Shown: one piece after another, positions 15,312 through 21,833 of the stretch
How the letters are laid out: every line of letters starts with the position of its first letter
Position numbering within the stretch: the stretch's first letter is position 1
From: an uncultured Bacilli bacterium
Lineage (GTDB): Bacteria > Bacillota_I > Bacilli_A > RF39 > UBA660
Assembly: GCA_947624475.1 (NCBI GenBank)
Contig: CANQKK010000003.1
Span: 1-21,833, forward strand
Length of the DNA stretch: 21,833 nucleotides
Direction: 5' to 3'
Program-made: the position numbers and the translations under genes
Notes under the pieces: model-generated
The model's database searches: none
Seen by the model: only the letters and a program-made list of their open reading frames with translations
What the model was told of the DNA's origin: nothing

Positions 15312-16232
15312 ATGGCAGTAGTATCAATGAGCTATTTGCTAGAAGCTGGAGTTCATTTTGGTCATCAGACTAAGAGATGGAATCCAAAAATGAAAGAGTA
15401 TATTTATAACTCGAGAGATGATATTTATATTATCGACTTACAAAAGACGGTTGAAAAATTAGAGGAGGCTTACACTGCACTTAATAAAATAGCAAGTGAT
15501 GGTGGAAAAGTTCTATATGTTGGAACGAAAAAACAAGCTCAAGAAGTTTGCAAAGAAGAAGCCGAAAGAACTGGAATGTACTATGTAACAGAAAGATGGT
15601 TAGGTGGAACTTTAACTAATTTTAGGACAATTAGAAGAAGGGTTAATCGTCTTGAGGAAATCGAAAAGATGGAAAGTGATGGTACATTTGATAAGTTGCC
15701 GAAGAAGGAAGTAGTAGGACTTAGAAAGGAATATGAAAAGTTAAATAAGAACTTATGTGGAATTAGAGAGATGACTAAGTTACCTCAGGCAATTATAATT
15801 GTCGATTCGACAAAAGAATATAATGCTATTAGAGAAGCAAGAAAACTTGGTATTCCTGTATTTGGATTAATTGATACAAACTGTGATCCAGATGATGTTG
15901 ATTATGTACTTCCAGGAAATGACGATGCGGTTAGAAGTATTAAGGTTGTGCTTGGTGCTCTTACTAATGCTATCGTCGAAGCTAATGGTGGAACTTTAGT
16001 CGATTATGTAAGTGAAGATGATAGAAAGTCAGCAAAAGAAAAAAATAATGTTAAGAAAGAGAAAAAAGAAGTAAAAGAAGAAAAACAAGTGACAGAAGGG
16101 GTTAAAGAAGAAAAGCCAGAATTAGATTTGAGTGTTTTGACTGTCGCTGAACTTAGAGAACTTGCTAAGAAGAAAGAAGTTAAAGGTTACTCTAAGATGA
16201 AAAAAGATGAATTAATTGAAAGTTTAAAATAA
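15312..16232 (+). CDS. rpsB: 30S ribosomal protein S2 with a C-terminal HeH/Rho_N-like domain
   Basis: S2 binds the head-body junction of the 30S subunit. The start is ATG 15312 (306 aa, MAVVSMSYLLEAGVHFGHQ), with AAAGGAG 9 nt upstream; the ORF is open further 5' but that part overlaps the promoter and leader. Residues 1 to about 233 are a normal S2 (RWNPKMKEYIY, GTKKQAQ, RWLGGTLTNF, IDTNCDPD). A lysine/glutamate linker (about 234-270) then leads to a 36-residue domain, LTVAELRELAKKKEV...YSKMKKDELIESLK, that looks like a HeH/Rho_N or SAP-type helix-extended-loop-helix nucleic-acid-binding module. Usual S2 lengths are about 230-260, so the extension is extra. tsf follows after 11 bases, the classical pairing. 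Confidence 0.95.
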   Translation: MAVVSMSYLLEAGVHFGHQTKRWNPKMKEYIYNSRDDIYIIDLQKTVEKLEEAYTALNKIASDGGKVLYVGTKKQAQEVCKEEAERTGMYYVTERWLGGTLTNFRTIRRRVNRLEEIEKMESDGTFDKLPKKEVVGLRKEYEKLNKNLCGIREMTKLPQAIIIVDSTKEYNAIREARKLGIPVFGLIDTNCDPDDVDYVLPGNDDAVRSIKVVLGALTNAIVEANGGTLVDYVSEDDRKSAKEKNNVKKEKKEVKEEKQVTEGVKEEKPELDLSVLTVAELRELAKKKEVKGYSKMKKDELIESLK

Positions 16233-16243
16233 GGAGGATAAAT

Positions 16244-17116
16244 ATGATTACTGCAAATATGGTTAAGGAACTTAGAGAATTAACTGGAGCAGGAATGCTA
16301 GATTGTAAGAAGGCACTTACCGAAACTAATGGTGATATCGACGAGGCTGTAACTTGGCTTCGCGAAAAAGGTATATCAAAGGCTTTAAAAAAGCAAACAA
16401 GAATAGCAGCCGAAGGACTTGCTATGGCAATCGTAGATGGTAATAAGGCCGCTATTGTGGAAGTTAATTCGGAGACGGATTTCGTGGCTAAGAATCCAGA
16501 GTTTACTTCTCTAGTTGAATCTATTGCTAAGACTATTTTAAGTTCTGATGTTAAATCTTTGGAAGATGCTAATGCTTTAGAGATAGATGGTACTAGTATC
16601 GAAGAGTTAATTACACAGAAAACTGCTACTATCGGAGAAAAATTATCTTTTAGAAGATTTGAAGTAGTAAGTAAAAAAGATACAGAAGTATTTGGTGTTT
16701 ATTCTCATATGGGTGGTAAGATAGTTGCTTTAACGGTCTTAGAAGGTAATGATGAGGAAGTAGCTAAAGATGTAGCAATGCAAATAGCCGCTATGAAACC
16801 ACTTTATTTAGATAAAGATTCTGTTCCTGAAGATAAGGTTGAGAAAGAGAGACAAATTCTTACTGAACAAGCAGAGAATGAAGGATTGGATTCTAATAAA
16901 CTTCCAATGATTGTTAATGGAAGATTAAATAAATTCTATGAAGAAGTATGTTTACTAGATCAGGGATTTGTTAAGGAAAACAAGATGAAAGTGTCTAAAT
17001 ATGTCGAAAGCAAAAATATGAAAGTATTATCTTTCGTAAGATACGAAGTTGGCGAAGGAATGGAAAAAAGAGAAGAAAATTTTGCCGATGAAGTTGCTAA
17101 ACAAATGAACAATTAA
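16244..17116 (+). CDS. tsf: Elongation factor Ts
   Basis: EF-Ts exchanges GDP for GTP on EF-Tu. The 290-aa protein has the N-terminal UBA-like domain with the signature LRELTGAGMLDCKKAL (about 10-25), then the TDFVAKN motif (78-84) whose Asp-Phe pair enters EF-Tu to displace magnesium. The core domains follow with HMGGKIVAL and AMQIAAMKPLYL, and a C-terminal FVRYEVGEG strand. The length is typical. AAGGAGGAT just before the ATG gives strong initiation. It is co-transcribed with rpsB and ends at a bidirectional terminator. Confidence 0.97.
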   Translation: MITANMVKELRELTGAGMLDCKKALTETNGDIDEAVTWLREKGISKALKKQTRIAAEGLAMAIVDGNKAAIVEVNSETDFVAKNPEFTSLVESIAKTILSSDVKSLEDANALEIDGTSIEELITQKTATIGEKLSFRRFEVVSKKDTEVFGVYSHMGGKIVALTVLEGNDEEVAKDVAMQIAAMKPLYLDKDSVPEDKVEKERQILTEQAENEGLDSNKLPMIVNGRLNKFYEEVCLLDQGFVKENKMKVSKYVESKNMKVLSFVRYEVGEGMEKREENFADEVAKQMNN

Positions 17117-17123
17117 TAAAATT

Positions 17124-17162
17124 AAAAAGGAAGTAAACTTTTTAGGTATACTTTCTTTTTTT
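17124..17162. terminator. Bidirectional terminator after tsf
   Basis: AAAAAGGAAGTA (17124-17135) pairs with TACTTTCTTTTT (17149-17160), with one G-U and a 13-nt loop, followed by further T. A-tract and T-tract suit both tsf and the convergent gene that ends at 17188. Confidence 0.75.
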
Positions 17163-17187
17163 GTAAATTTAATTTGTTAAACTAAAT

Positions 17188-17781
17188 TTATTCGACTTTT
17201 TTTCCACAGTTTTCACAGAATTTGATATCTGGTTTTAATTTTTGACCACAGCCGAGACAGTATCTTTCTGGTTCTGAATTGTTATTAGTATTTCTATTAG
17301 CATCGTCAATGGGACCATTTTTACTTACGGTAACATTATCATCAAATTTGTAATTATTAGAAAAGCCTGCGATCATAACGACAATACTGGAAAAGAAAAG
17401 ACCTAAAACGCCAAAACCAATTGGTTCTTTGTGAAATTTTTTACCTAAATTGTAAAAGATAAAAAATAATACTGCGAAATTGGCAAGACTAGCAATTATT
17501 GTCAATATATTTAAGAAGATTAAATTAGTTTTTAGAATGTAAATCATAAATAATTTTAGCAGATTAATTATACTAATAGATATTAGAATTAAAAAGTACC
17601 ACCAATTGAGTCCAGATACTTCTATTAAGGTCCAACTATTGTAAAATGGTACGATGGCTTCCCATCCGTTTTTACCGGCTTTTTGAAATAATTTCCAAAG
17701 TCCTATTAGGTATAATATTGTTAGAGTTAGGCATATTACTGATATGATTAAAATTGTAAATACAAATATGATACTGGCCAT
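17188..17781 (-). CDS. Multi-helix membrane protein (DUF5684-like) with a C-terminal zinc ribbon
   Basis: The 197-aa protein has four likely membrane helices at about 4-27, 60-83, 86-112 and 121-139. Between the first two is the signature WKLFQKAGKNGWEAIVPFYN followed by the G-x-N-W-W stretch, typical of the DUF5684 family of small membrane proteins. A polar linker leads to a zinc ribbon with CLGCG (Cys175, Cys178) and CENCG (Cys189, Cys192), probably cytoplasmic. Function unknown; the fold suggests a membrane scaffold or sensor, not an enzyme. AAGGAAG precedes the ATG on the minus strand. It is divergent from the spoVD-like gene. Confidence 0.82.
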   Translation of the reverse strand: MASIIFVFTILIISVICLTLTILYLIGLWKLFQKAGKNGWEAIVPFYNSWTLIEVSGLNWWYFLILISISIINLLKLFMIYILKTNLIFLNILTIIASLANFAVLFFIFYNLGKKFHKEPIGFGVLGLFFSSIVVMIAGFSNNYKFDDNVTVSKNGPIDDANRNTNNNSEPERYCLGCGQKLKPDIKFCENCGKKVE

Positions 17782-17890
17782 AAATTCACTTCCTTTCTAT
17801 TATAAGTATATCAAAGGGATAATTTTTTATCAATATTATTTGTGTGTAATTAATATCTTTAAAGATGAATATTTTGTAATAGGTGAAAAT

Positions 17891-19147
17891 ATGTTTACGA
17901 AAAATATTCATAAGAGAATAAAAATAGTACTTTTAGTTATTTTTGTTTTGTTTTTTTTGATTATATTTAAAGTATTTTATATTGAGGTTATTGAATATGA
18001 TAAACTTAATAGTTTAGCTAGTAATTTGTGGAGTAGAAATTTACCAATCGAGGCCGATAGGGGAAAGATCTTTACGGTTGATGGAGAAGTAGTTGCGGGT
18101 AATTTAACGACGACATCGCTCGTATTTATTCCTAATCAGATTAAAGATAAGGATTTAGTTGCCAGTAAAATAAGTGAGATACTTGGAGTTGATAAGAAGT
18201 TAATTGAAGAACATCTATATAAGAAGTCGATGATGGAGAGAGTTCATCCTGAGGGTAGAAGATTATCTTATGAAACGGCCGATAAGATAGAGGCTTTAAA
18301 TTTTGATGGGGTATATTTACTCAAGGAGTCTAAGAGACATTACCCACATAATGAGATGCTATCTCATGTGCTTGGTTATGTAGGTATTGATAATCAAGGA
18401 CTCAGTGGTTTGGAACTCGAATATGATAAATATTTGACAGGAGAGTACGGGTCAATTCAGTATTTTTCTGATGCTAAGGGAAATAATTTGGAGAGAAATT
18501 CGGTATATGTAGAACCAGAAGATGGACTCGATATTTATTTGACTGTGAATTATGCTATTCAATCTTCAATTGAGAGAGAACTTAGTAATGTTGTTACTAA
18601 GTATAATCCTGAAGGTGCTTGGGCAATTGCGATGAATCCAAAGACCGGTGAGATTTTAGGTATGAGTTCGAGACCAAACTTTAATCCAAATAATTATCAA
18701 GATTATAATACGGAGACAATTAATCGTAATATGGCAATATGGGCTAGTTATGAACCGGGAAGTACTTTCAAAATATTGACTTTAAGTGCCGCTGTAAATG
18801 AGGGAAAGGTCGATTTAATTAAAGATTCTTTTTATGATGGAGGATCTGTCAATGTCGATGGAGCGAGAATTAAATGTTGGAAAGCAGGAGGACATGGTAG
18901 TCAAACTTTTTTGGAGGTCGTACAAAACTCTTGTAATCCTGGATTCGTTGAACTTGGAAGAAGACTTGGGAAAGAAAAACTTTTTGATTATATAAATAAA
19001 TTTGGTTATGGAAAAAAGACGGGAATTGATTTAAATGGAGAGGCATCGGGTATTTTGTTTTCTCTTTCTAATGTAGGCCCGGTAGAACTTGCTACTACTT
19101 CTTTTGGACAGGGGGTTAGTGTTACTGCTCTTCACCTTGTTGTCTAA
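17891..19147 (+). CDS. spoVD: SpoVD-type class B penicillin-binding protein, 3' part missing (interrupted by an element)
   Basis: This is a transpeptidase of the SpoVD/FtsI group, needed for spore cortex (SpoVD) or septal peptidoglycan. ATG 17891 is chosen because AGGTGA lies just upstream; the ORF is open to 17744 but that part overlaps the divergent gene. From this start, 418 aa: a membrane helix (about 12-32), a dimerisation domain (RNLPIEADRGKIF, LSHVLGYVG, GLSGLELEYD), then a transpeptidase domain with SxxK STFK (Ser291, Lys294) and SxN SCN (347-349). The segment IKCWKAGGHGSQTFLEVVQN is very SpoVD-like. After FGQGVSVTALHLV the protein ends with one valine and TAA. The expected remaining part, including KTG, is absent, against about 600-650 aa in full proteins, so this product cannot be an active transpeptidase. 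Confidence 0.9.
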   Translation: MFTKNIHKRIKIVLLVIFVLFFLIIFKVFYIEVIEYDKLNSLASNLWSRNLPIEADRGKIFTVDGEVVAGNLTTTSLVFIPNQIKDKDLVASKISEILGVDKKLIEEHLYKKSMMERVHPEGRRLSYETADKIEALNFDGVYLLKESKRHYPHNEMLSHVLGYVGIDNQGLSGLELEYDKYLTGEYGSIQYFSDAKGNNLERNSVYVEPEDGLDIYLTVNYAIQSSIERELSNVVTKYNPEGAWAIAMNPKTGEILGMSSRPNFNPNNYQDYNTETINRNMAIWASYEPGSTFKILTLSAAVNEGKVDLIKDSFYDGGSVNVDGARIKCWKAGGHGSQTFLEVVQNSCNPGFVELGRRLGKEKLFDYINKFGYGKKTGIDLNGEASGILFSLSNVGPVELATTSFGQGVSVTALHLVV

Positions 19148-19150
19148 TAA
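19121..19150. other. Probable left attachment junction (attL) of the inserted element
   Basis: SpoVD-like coding sense is recognisable through the Leu-Val codons at 19136-19141 and lost after that, so the recombination point should lie close to here. The core cannot be defined without the right end. A 7-bp inverted repeat, TTTACTA (19159-19165) and TAGTAAA (19182-19188), just inside may be a recombinase arm site (weak). Confidence 0.35.
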
Positions 19151-19357
19151 ATGATACTTTTACTATTACTAGAAAAATGATTAGTAAATATACAAAAAAG
19201 TATGATGTTTTATTTAATTATAATTGTTTTGTAGAAATATAAACTTAATTCGTAGATGCTGAAAGAGTAGGTGGATATAGTCTGCTTTTTTGTTTTATAT
19301 AATGTTGTAAAAAAACGCAAAAAAATAAAAAAATAAGTAAAAAAGCAACAAAATATA
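19148..19357. other. Non-coding left end of the element
   Basis: No ORF with a credible ribosome binding site was found on either strand in this very AT-rich stretch. A weak hairpin (GTAGA near 19252 with TCTGC before T6 at about 19285) could act as a poor terminator for transcripts entering from spoVD. The remainder is A-rich sequence leading into the abiE promoter. Confidence 0.5.
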
Positions 19358-19386
19358 TTTACTTAGCTTTAGATAAATGATAAAAT
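19358..19386 (+). promoter_or_regulatory. Promoter of the abiE operon
   Basis: TTTACT (19358-19363), a 17-bp spacer and TAAAAT (19381-19386). The predicted transcript start near 19393 lies after the ATG at 19391 and so supports ATG 19409 as the AbiEi start. Confidence 0.5.
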
Positions 19387-19408
19387 TAATATGAAGGAAA
19401 GTGATACT

Positions 19409-20002
19409 ATGACTAATGCAGAAAAAATTATTAAAATGGCAAATGAAAATAATGGATATGTTACGACAAAACAAGTTAAAAAGGCAAATATTAATACTAT
19501 AGAATTGACAAGATTAGTCGAACAAAATAAATTAGAACGAATTACAAGAGGATATTATGCAATTACTAATTCTTTTTGCGATGATTATTATAAATATCAA
19601 TTAAAATCTAAAAATTGTGTTTTTTCACATTCTACAGCACTTTATTTTTATGACTTATCTGATAGAACACCACTTTATTTTGATATGACTGTACCAGTTG
19701 GATATAATGGTAGTTTAAGTAAAGATAAAAATGTTCAATTACATTATGTAAAAAAAGAGTTTTTGGAACTAGGTTTAACTACTGTTGAATCTCCTTTTGG
19801 AATGAAACTTAGAACTTATGATTTAGAAAGAACTATTTGTGATATAGTTAAATATAGAAATCATATGGATAAAGAAATTTTTACGAAAGCATTAAAGTGG
19901 TATGCTGAAAGAAAAGATAAAGATTTATTAAAACTAATGAAATATGCAAAAAAATTAAATATTGATAAAAAAGTTCTTGAATACATGGAGGTGTTACTAT
20001 AA
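19409..20002 (+). CDS. abiEi: AbiEi-type antitoxin / transcriptional regulator
   Basis: This is the antitoxin of a type IV AbiE system, which acts as an operon repressor and counters the AbiEii nucleotidyltransferase without binding it directly (family knowledge). ATG 19409 (197 aa, MTNAEKIIKMANENNGYVTT) is preferred over 19391 because AAGGAAAG lies before it and the promoter overlaps the other. The N-terminal winged helix-turn-helix has YVTTKQVKKANI, TRLVEQNKLERITRGYYAI. The C-terminal part has FSHSTALYFYDLSDRTP, the YDLERTICDIVKYR signature and LKWYAERKDKDL. The stop overlaps the toxin start (TAATG). The length is normal for the short AbiEi_4-type antitoxins. Confidence 0.9.
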   Translation: MTNAEKIIKMANENNGYVTTKQVKKANINTIELTRLVEQNKLERITRGYYAITNSFCDDYYKYQLKSKNCVFSHSTALYFYDLSDRTPLYFDMTVPVGYNGSLSKDKNVQLHYVKKEFLELGLTTVESPFGMKLRTYDLERTICDIVKYRNHMDKEIFTKALKWYAERKDKDLLKLMKYAKKLNIDKKVLEYMEVLL

Positions 20003-20852
20003 TGAATTCTGACAAACTAAGAAATATTATATCTAAAAAAGCACATGGTAATAGTGATATCTCACAAAAGTTTTATCAATTATTTTACTTTGAAAGAATT
20101 TTAGAAAGAATATCTATAAGTAATTATAAAGACCAAATAATATTAAAAGGTGGTTTATTACTTACTTCTATTATTGGAAATGACGAGAGAACTACTAAAG
20201 ATATGGATGTAACTTTAAAGGGTATATCTCTTACAAAAAAGATGTAGAAAAATTATTTAATGAAATACTTAATATAAATATAGATGATGGTGTATCATTT
20301 CAAATTATATCTATTAAAGATATTAGATTAGAAGATGAGTATCGAGGTTTTAGATTAAATATTTTATCTAAGCTAGATAATAATAAAACCTATATTACTG
20401 TCGAATTAACAACAGGTGATGTTATTACACCAAGAGAAATGAATTATAATTATAATTCTATTTTTGAAGATAAAAAGATCTCTATAATGTCATACACACT
20501 TGAGACAGTATTAGCTGAGAAATTTCAAACTATTGTTACTAGAGGACTCTTAAATACTAGATTAAAAGATTTTTATGATGTTTATATATTAATTAATACA
20601 AAGATGAAAGAATTAAGTAAAGATAATTTAATTAAAGCAATAAAAAACACTTTTGAAAGAAGAGAAACAAATATTGATATAGAACAATGTAATGAAGTTA
20701 TTAAAGATTTAAGTGATGATAGTAATATGAACAATTTATGGAAGAAATATGTTTTGAAGAATTTATATGCAAAAGAAATAGCATTTAAAGATACCATTGA
20801 TGCAATAAAACAAATAATTGAAATATTAGAAAAAGAATTAATAACTATTTAA
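20002..20852 (+). pseudogene. abiEii: AbiEii-type nucleotidyltransferase toxin, split by a -1 frameshift at A_AAA_AAG
   Basis: AbiEii toxins are DNA polymerase beta-fold nucleotidyltransferases that modify tRNA ends or other RNA. The first frame (20002-20247, 81 aa) has GGAGGTG upstream and the NTase core: ILKGGLLL (KGG at 49-51), then RTTKDMD with Asp67 and Asp69. It ends at TAG 20245. Moving to the -1 frame at the A6G run (20235-20241) gives an uninterrupted continuation, KDVEKLFNEIL..., through ETVLAEKFQTI and RLKDFYDVYIL to TAA 20850-20852. That makes about 283 aa, a normal AbiEii length. The heptamer A_AAA_AAG is in the correct phase for -1 slippage and an AAAGGG lies 12 nt upstream. It may be programmed frameshifting, a disabling indel, or a sequencing error. 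Listed as pseudogene because the reading frame is formally broken. Confidence 0.85.
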
Positions 20853-20872
20853 TTGATAGGAGTTTGAATTAT

Positions 20873-20932
20873 ATGAAAGATGGAGTATTAAAAACTAAAT
20901 TGTTATTTGAAACCTCAATTTATTTCAAATGA
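20873..20932 (+). other. Possible 19-aa leader peptide or decayed gene start
   Basis: ATG 20873 has AGGAG at 20858-20862 and opens a 19-codon frame (MKDGVLKTKLLFETSIYFK) ending in TGA. Too short to name; it may be the start of a gene that lost its frame, or chance. Confidence 0.2.
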
Positions 20933-20977
20933 TGATTTAAAGTAATTTTGTCCTCTTGAGGTATTTAAATTTTTTGT

Positions 20978-21006
20978 AGAACTTAAAGCCGTAAGTTCTT
21001 TTTTTG
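20978..21006 (+). terminator. Rho-independent terminator between abiE and the recombinase genes
   Basis: A perfect 8-bp stem, AGAACTTA (20978-20985) with TAAGTTCT (20992-20999), loop AAGCCG, then a run of T. It separates the abiE transcript from the recombinase operon. Confidence 0.8.
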
Positions 21007-21043
21007 TTTTATAAAAATAAACTTAAAAGAAAGGACAAAGTAT

Positions 21044-21250
21044 ATGGAAAATATAAATAAGGTTACATCTAAAATTATTGAAATAGAAACAAGTATTAAA
21101 TTACTTGAATATTTGAAAAGAGAAAATACTATTGATGATGGAATGTATAACTTTTGTATTAATAGATTTATGAAAAAACAAGAATTAGAAAAAAATAAAA
21201 TTAATGATGAATATATAAATGATTTAAATAATTATAAATTATTAACTTAG
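21044..21250 (+). CDS. Small helical protein preceding the recombinase (68 aa), unknown function
   Basis: The 68-aa protein is predicted to be all helical and is rich in lysine, glutamate, asparagine and isoleucine (ETSIKLLEYLKRENTID, KKQELEKNKINDEYI). It starts at ATG 21044 with AAAGGA about 10 nt upstream, and ends 11 bases before the recombinase ATG, so both are probably co-transcribed. Short helical proteins just before large serine recombinases are common in such elements; some could be recombination directionality or accessory factors, but I have no motif evidence for that role here. Confidence 0.65.
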   Translation: MENINKVTSKIIEIETSIKLLEYLKRENTIDDGMYNFCINRFMKKQELEKNKINDEYINDLNNYKLLT

Positions 21251-21261
21251 GGGGTGTTGTT

Positions 21262-21833
21262 ATGGACTTATATACAGTTAGGAATAATATTATGAAAGGC
21301 GCTTCATTACAAGAATTAAATTTAAGAGTATGTTTTTATGCAAGAGTGTCAACTGATAAAGATGAACAATTACATTCTCTACAAACACAAATATCTTTCT
21401 TTAATGATTATATAAATAAAGTTCCTAACTGGGAGTTTATTGGTTCATATATAGATGAAGGAATAAGTGGAACACAAGTTAAAAAACGTGAAGAATTTTT
21501 AAGAATGATTGATGATGCCAAAAGACATAAATTTGATTTGATACTAACAAAGGAAATATCAAGATTTTCAAGAAGTACATTAGATAGTATTATGTATACA
21601 CAAGAACTTTTATCTAATGGTGTTGGTGTATATTTCCTAAATGATAATATAAATACAATATTACCTGATTCGGAACTTCGACTTACAATGATGTCTTCTA
21701 TTGCTCAAGATGAAGTTAGAAGATTATCTGAAAGAGTTTCGTTTGGGATGAGACGAAGTATTGATAATGGGGTGGTACTAGGATGCTCGAATATTTATGG
21801 TTATGTAAAAGATAAAGGAAAATTAGTAATAGA
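21262..21833 (+). CDS. Large serine recombinase (site-specific integrase/excisionase), N-terminal part
   Basis: The frame is open from ATG 21262 (GGGGTG upstream) to the end of the window, 190 codons and partial. The N-terminal catalytic domain of the resolvase/invertase superfamily is clear: YARVSTDKDEQ with the nucleophile Ser30, the SLQTQ stretch, FIGSYIDEGISGT, REEFLRMIDDA, LTKEISRFSRS, and SSIAQDEVRRLSERV at the start of the long E helix. These enzymes cut both strands with 2-bp overhangs and integrate or excise elements at attP/attB. The zinc-finger and recombinase DNA-binding domains lie outside. It is the likely agent that placed this element into spoVD. Confidence 0.92.
   Translation, partial: MDLYTVRNNIMKGASLQELNLRVCFYARVSTDKDEQLHSLQTQISFFNDYINKVPNWEFIGSYIDEGISGTQVKKREEFLRMIDDAKRHKFDLILTKEISRFSRSTLDSIMYTQELLSNGVGVYFLNDNINTILPDSELRLTMMSSIAQDEVRRLSERVSFGMRRSIDNGVVLGCSNIYGYVKDKGKLVI

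Larger units (their letters stand above)
19142..21833 (+). mobile_element. Integrated element with AbiE toxin-antitoxin and a large serine recombinase (right end outside)
   Basis: The stretch from the spoVD break to the window end holds genes typical of a site-specific mobile element: abiEi-abiEii, a 68-aa helical protein and the N-terminal part of a large serine recombinase. Such recombinases usually sit at one end of their element, next to an attachment site, and insert into a defined target. If the recombinase has the usual 450-550 codons, the right end may be about 1 kb or more beyond the window, making this a compact element of roughly 4-5 kb. That size is inference. No conjugation or phage structural genes are visible here. 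Confidence 0.65.

Noticed and set aside
17744..17890. Upstream extension of the spoVD-like ORF
   Set aside because: It overlaps the start of the divergent gene, has no SD, and the membrane helix and family start fit ATG 17891.
19252..19290. Hairpin before a T6 run in the element left end, as a terminator
   Set aside because: Only five pairs including a G-U and a loop over 20 nt; too weak to call.
20873..20945. A longer gene after abiEii
   Set aside because: The SD-preceded frame closes after 19 codons and the other frames have no start; at best a remnant.
1..21833. CRISPR arrays, tRNA and rRNA genes, IS terminal repeats
   Set aside because: Looked for by eye and none seen; no regularly spaced repeats or cloverleaf-like conserved T-loops were found.

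Overview
The window looks like a chromosomal segment of a low-GC Bacillota, most likely an uncultured gut Bacilli/Erysipelotrichia-type bacterium. This is inferred from the very AT-rich DNA, strong AGGAGG-type ribosome binding sites, the ftsY-ylxM pair, RNase Y, RecD2 and a spore germination protease. TGA is used as a stop (for example at 3951-3953 and 11283-11285), so this is genetic code 11 and not a code-4 mollicute. gpr and a SpoVD-type penicillin-binding protein suggest a spore former or a recent descendant of one.

Layout: 2-706 is the C-terminal part of a secreted or surface protein. Then come recD2 (918-3101), a 52-aa glycine-zipper membrane peptide (3180-3338), a nucleoside 2-deoxyribosyltransferase-like gene (3486-3953), rpsT on the minus strand (4038-4307), gpr (4410-5435) and gap (5504-6502). 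A membrane-anchored unknown lies on the minus strand (6568-7344), followed by rny (7592-9145). A tight five-gene operon follows: a small cysteine protein, ftsY, a three-helix membrane protein, ylxM and a lone ClpA/B-type AAA+ domain (9209-12192). After a strong terminator come murE, a DUF1015 protein, rpsB-tsf with a structured leader, and a membrane protein with a zinc ribbon on the minus strand.

At 17891 a spoVD-like gene begins. Its homology stops abruptly at about 19141, after the SxxK and SxN motifs but before the expected KTG motif. What follows looks like the left end of an integrated element: an AbiE-type toxin-antitoxin pair, a 68-aa small protein and the first 190 codons of a large serine recombinase that runs off the window. 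The element has apparently inserted into the transpeptidase domain of spoVD. This resembles, but does not prove, the skin-like elements that interrupt sporulation genes and are excised during development.

The AbiEii toxin is split into two frames exactly at an in-frame A_AAA_AAG heptamer with a Shine-Dalgarno-like sequence 12 nt upstream. That is either programmed -1 frameshifting or a simple homopolymer indel.

Other points of interest are a HeH/Rho_N-like domain fused to the C-terminus of ribosomal protein S2, a structured rpsB leader, and an SD-sequestering leader in front of the 52-aa peptide. All homology calls come from recognising motifs by eye; no searches were run.
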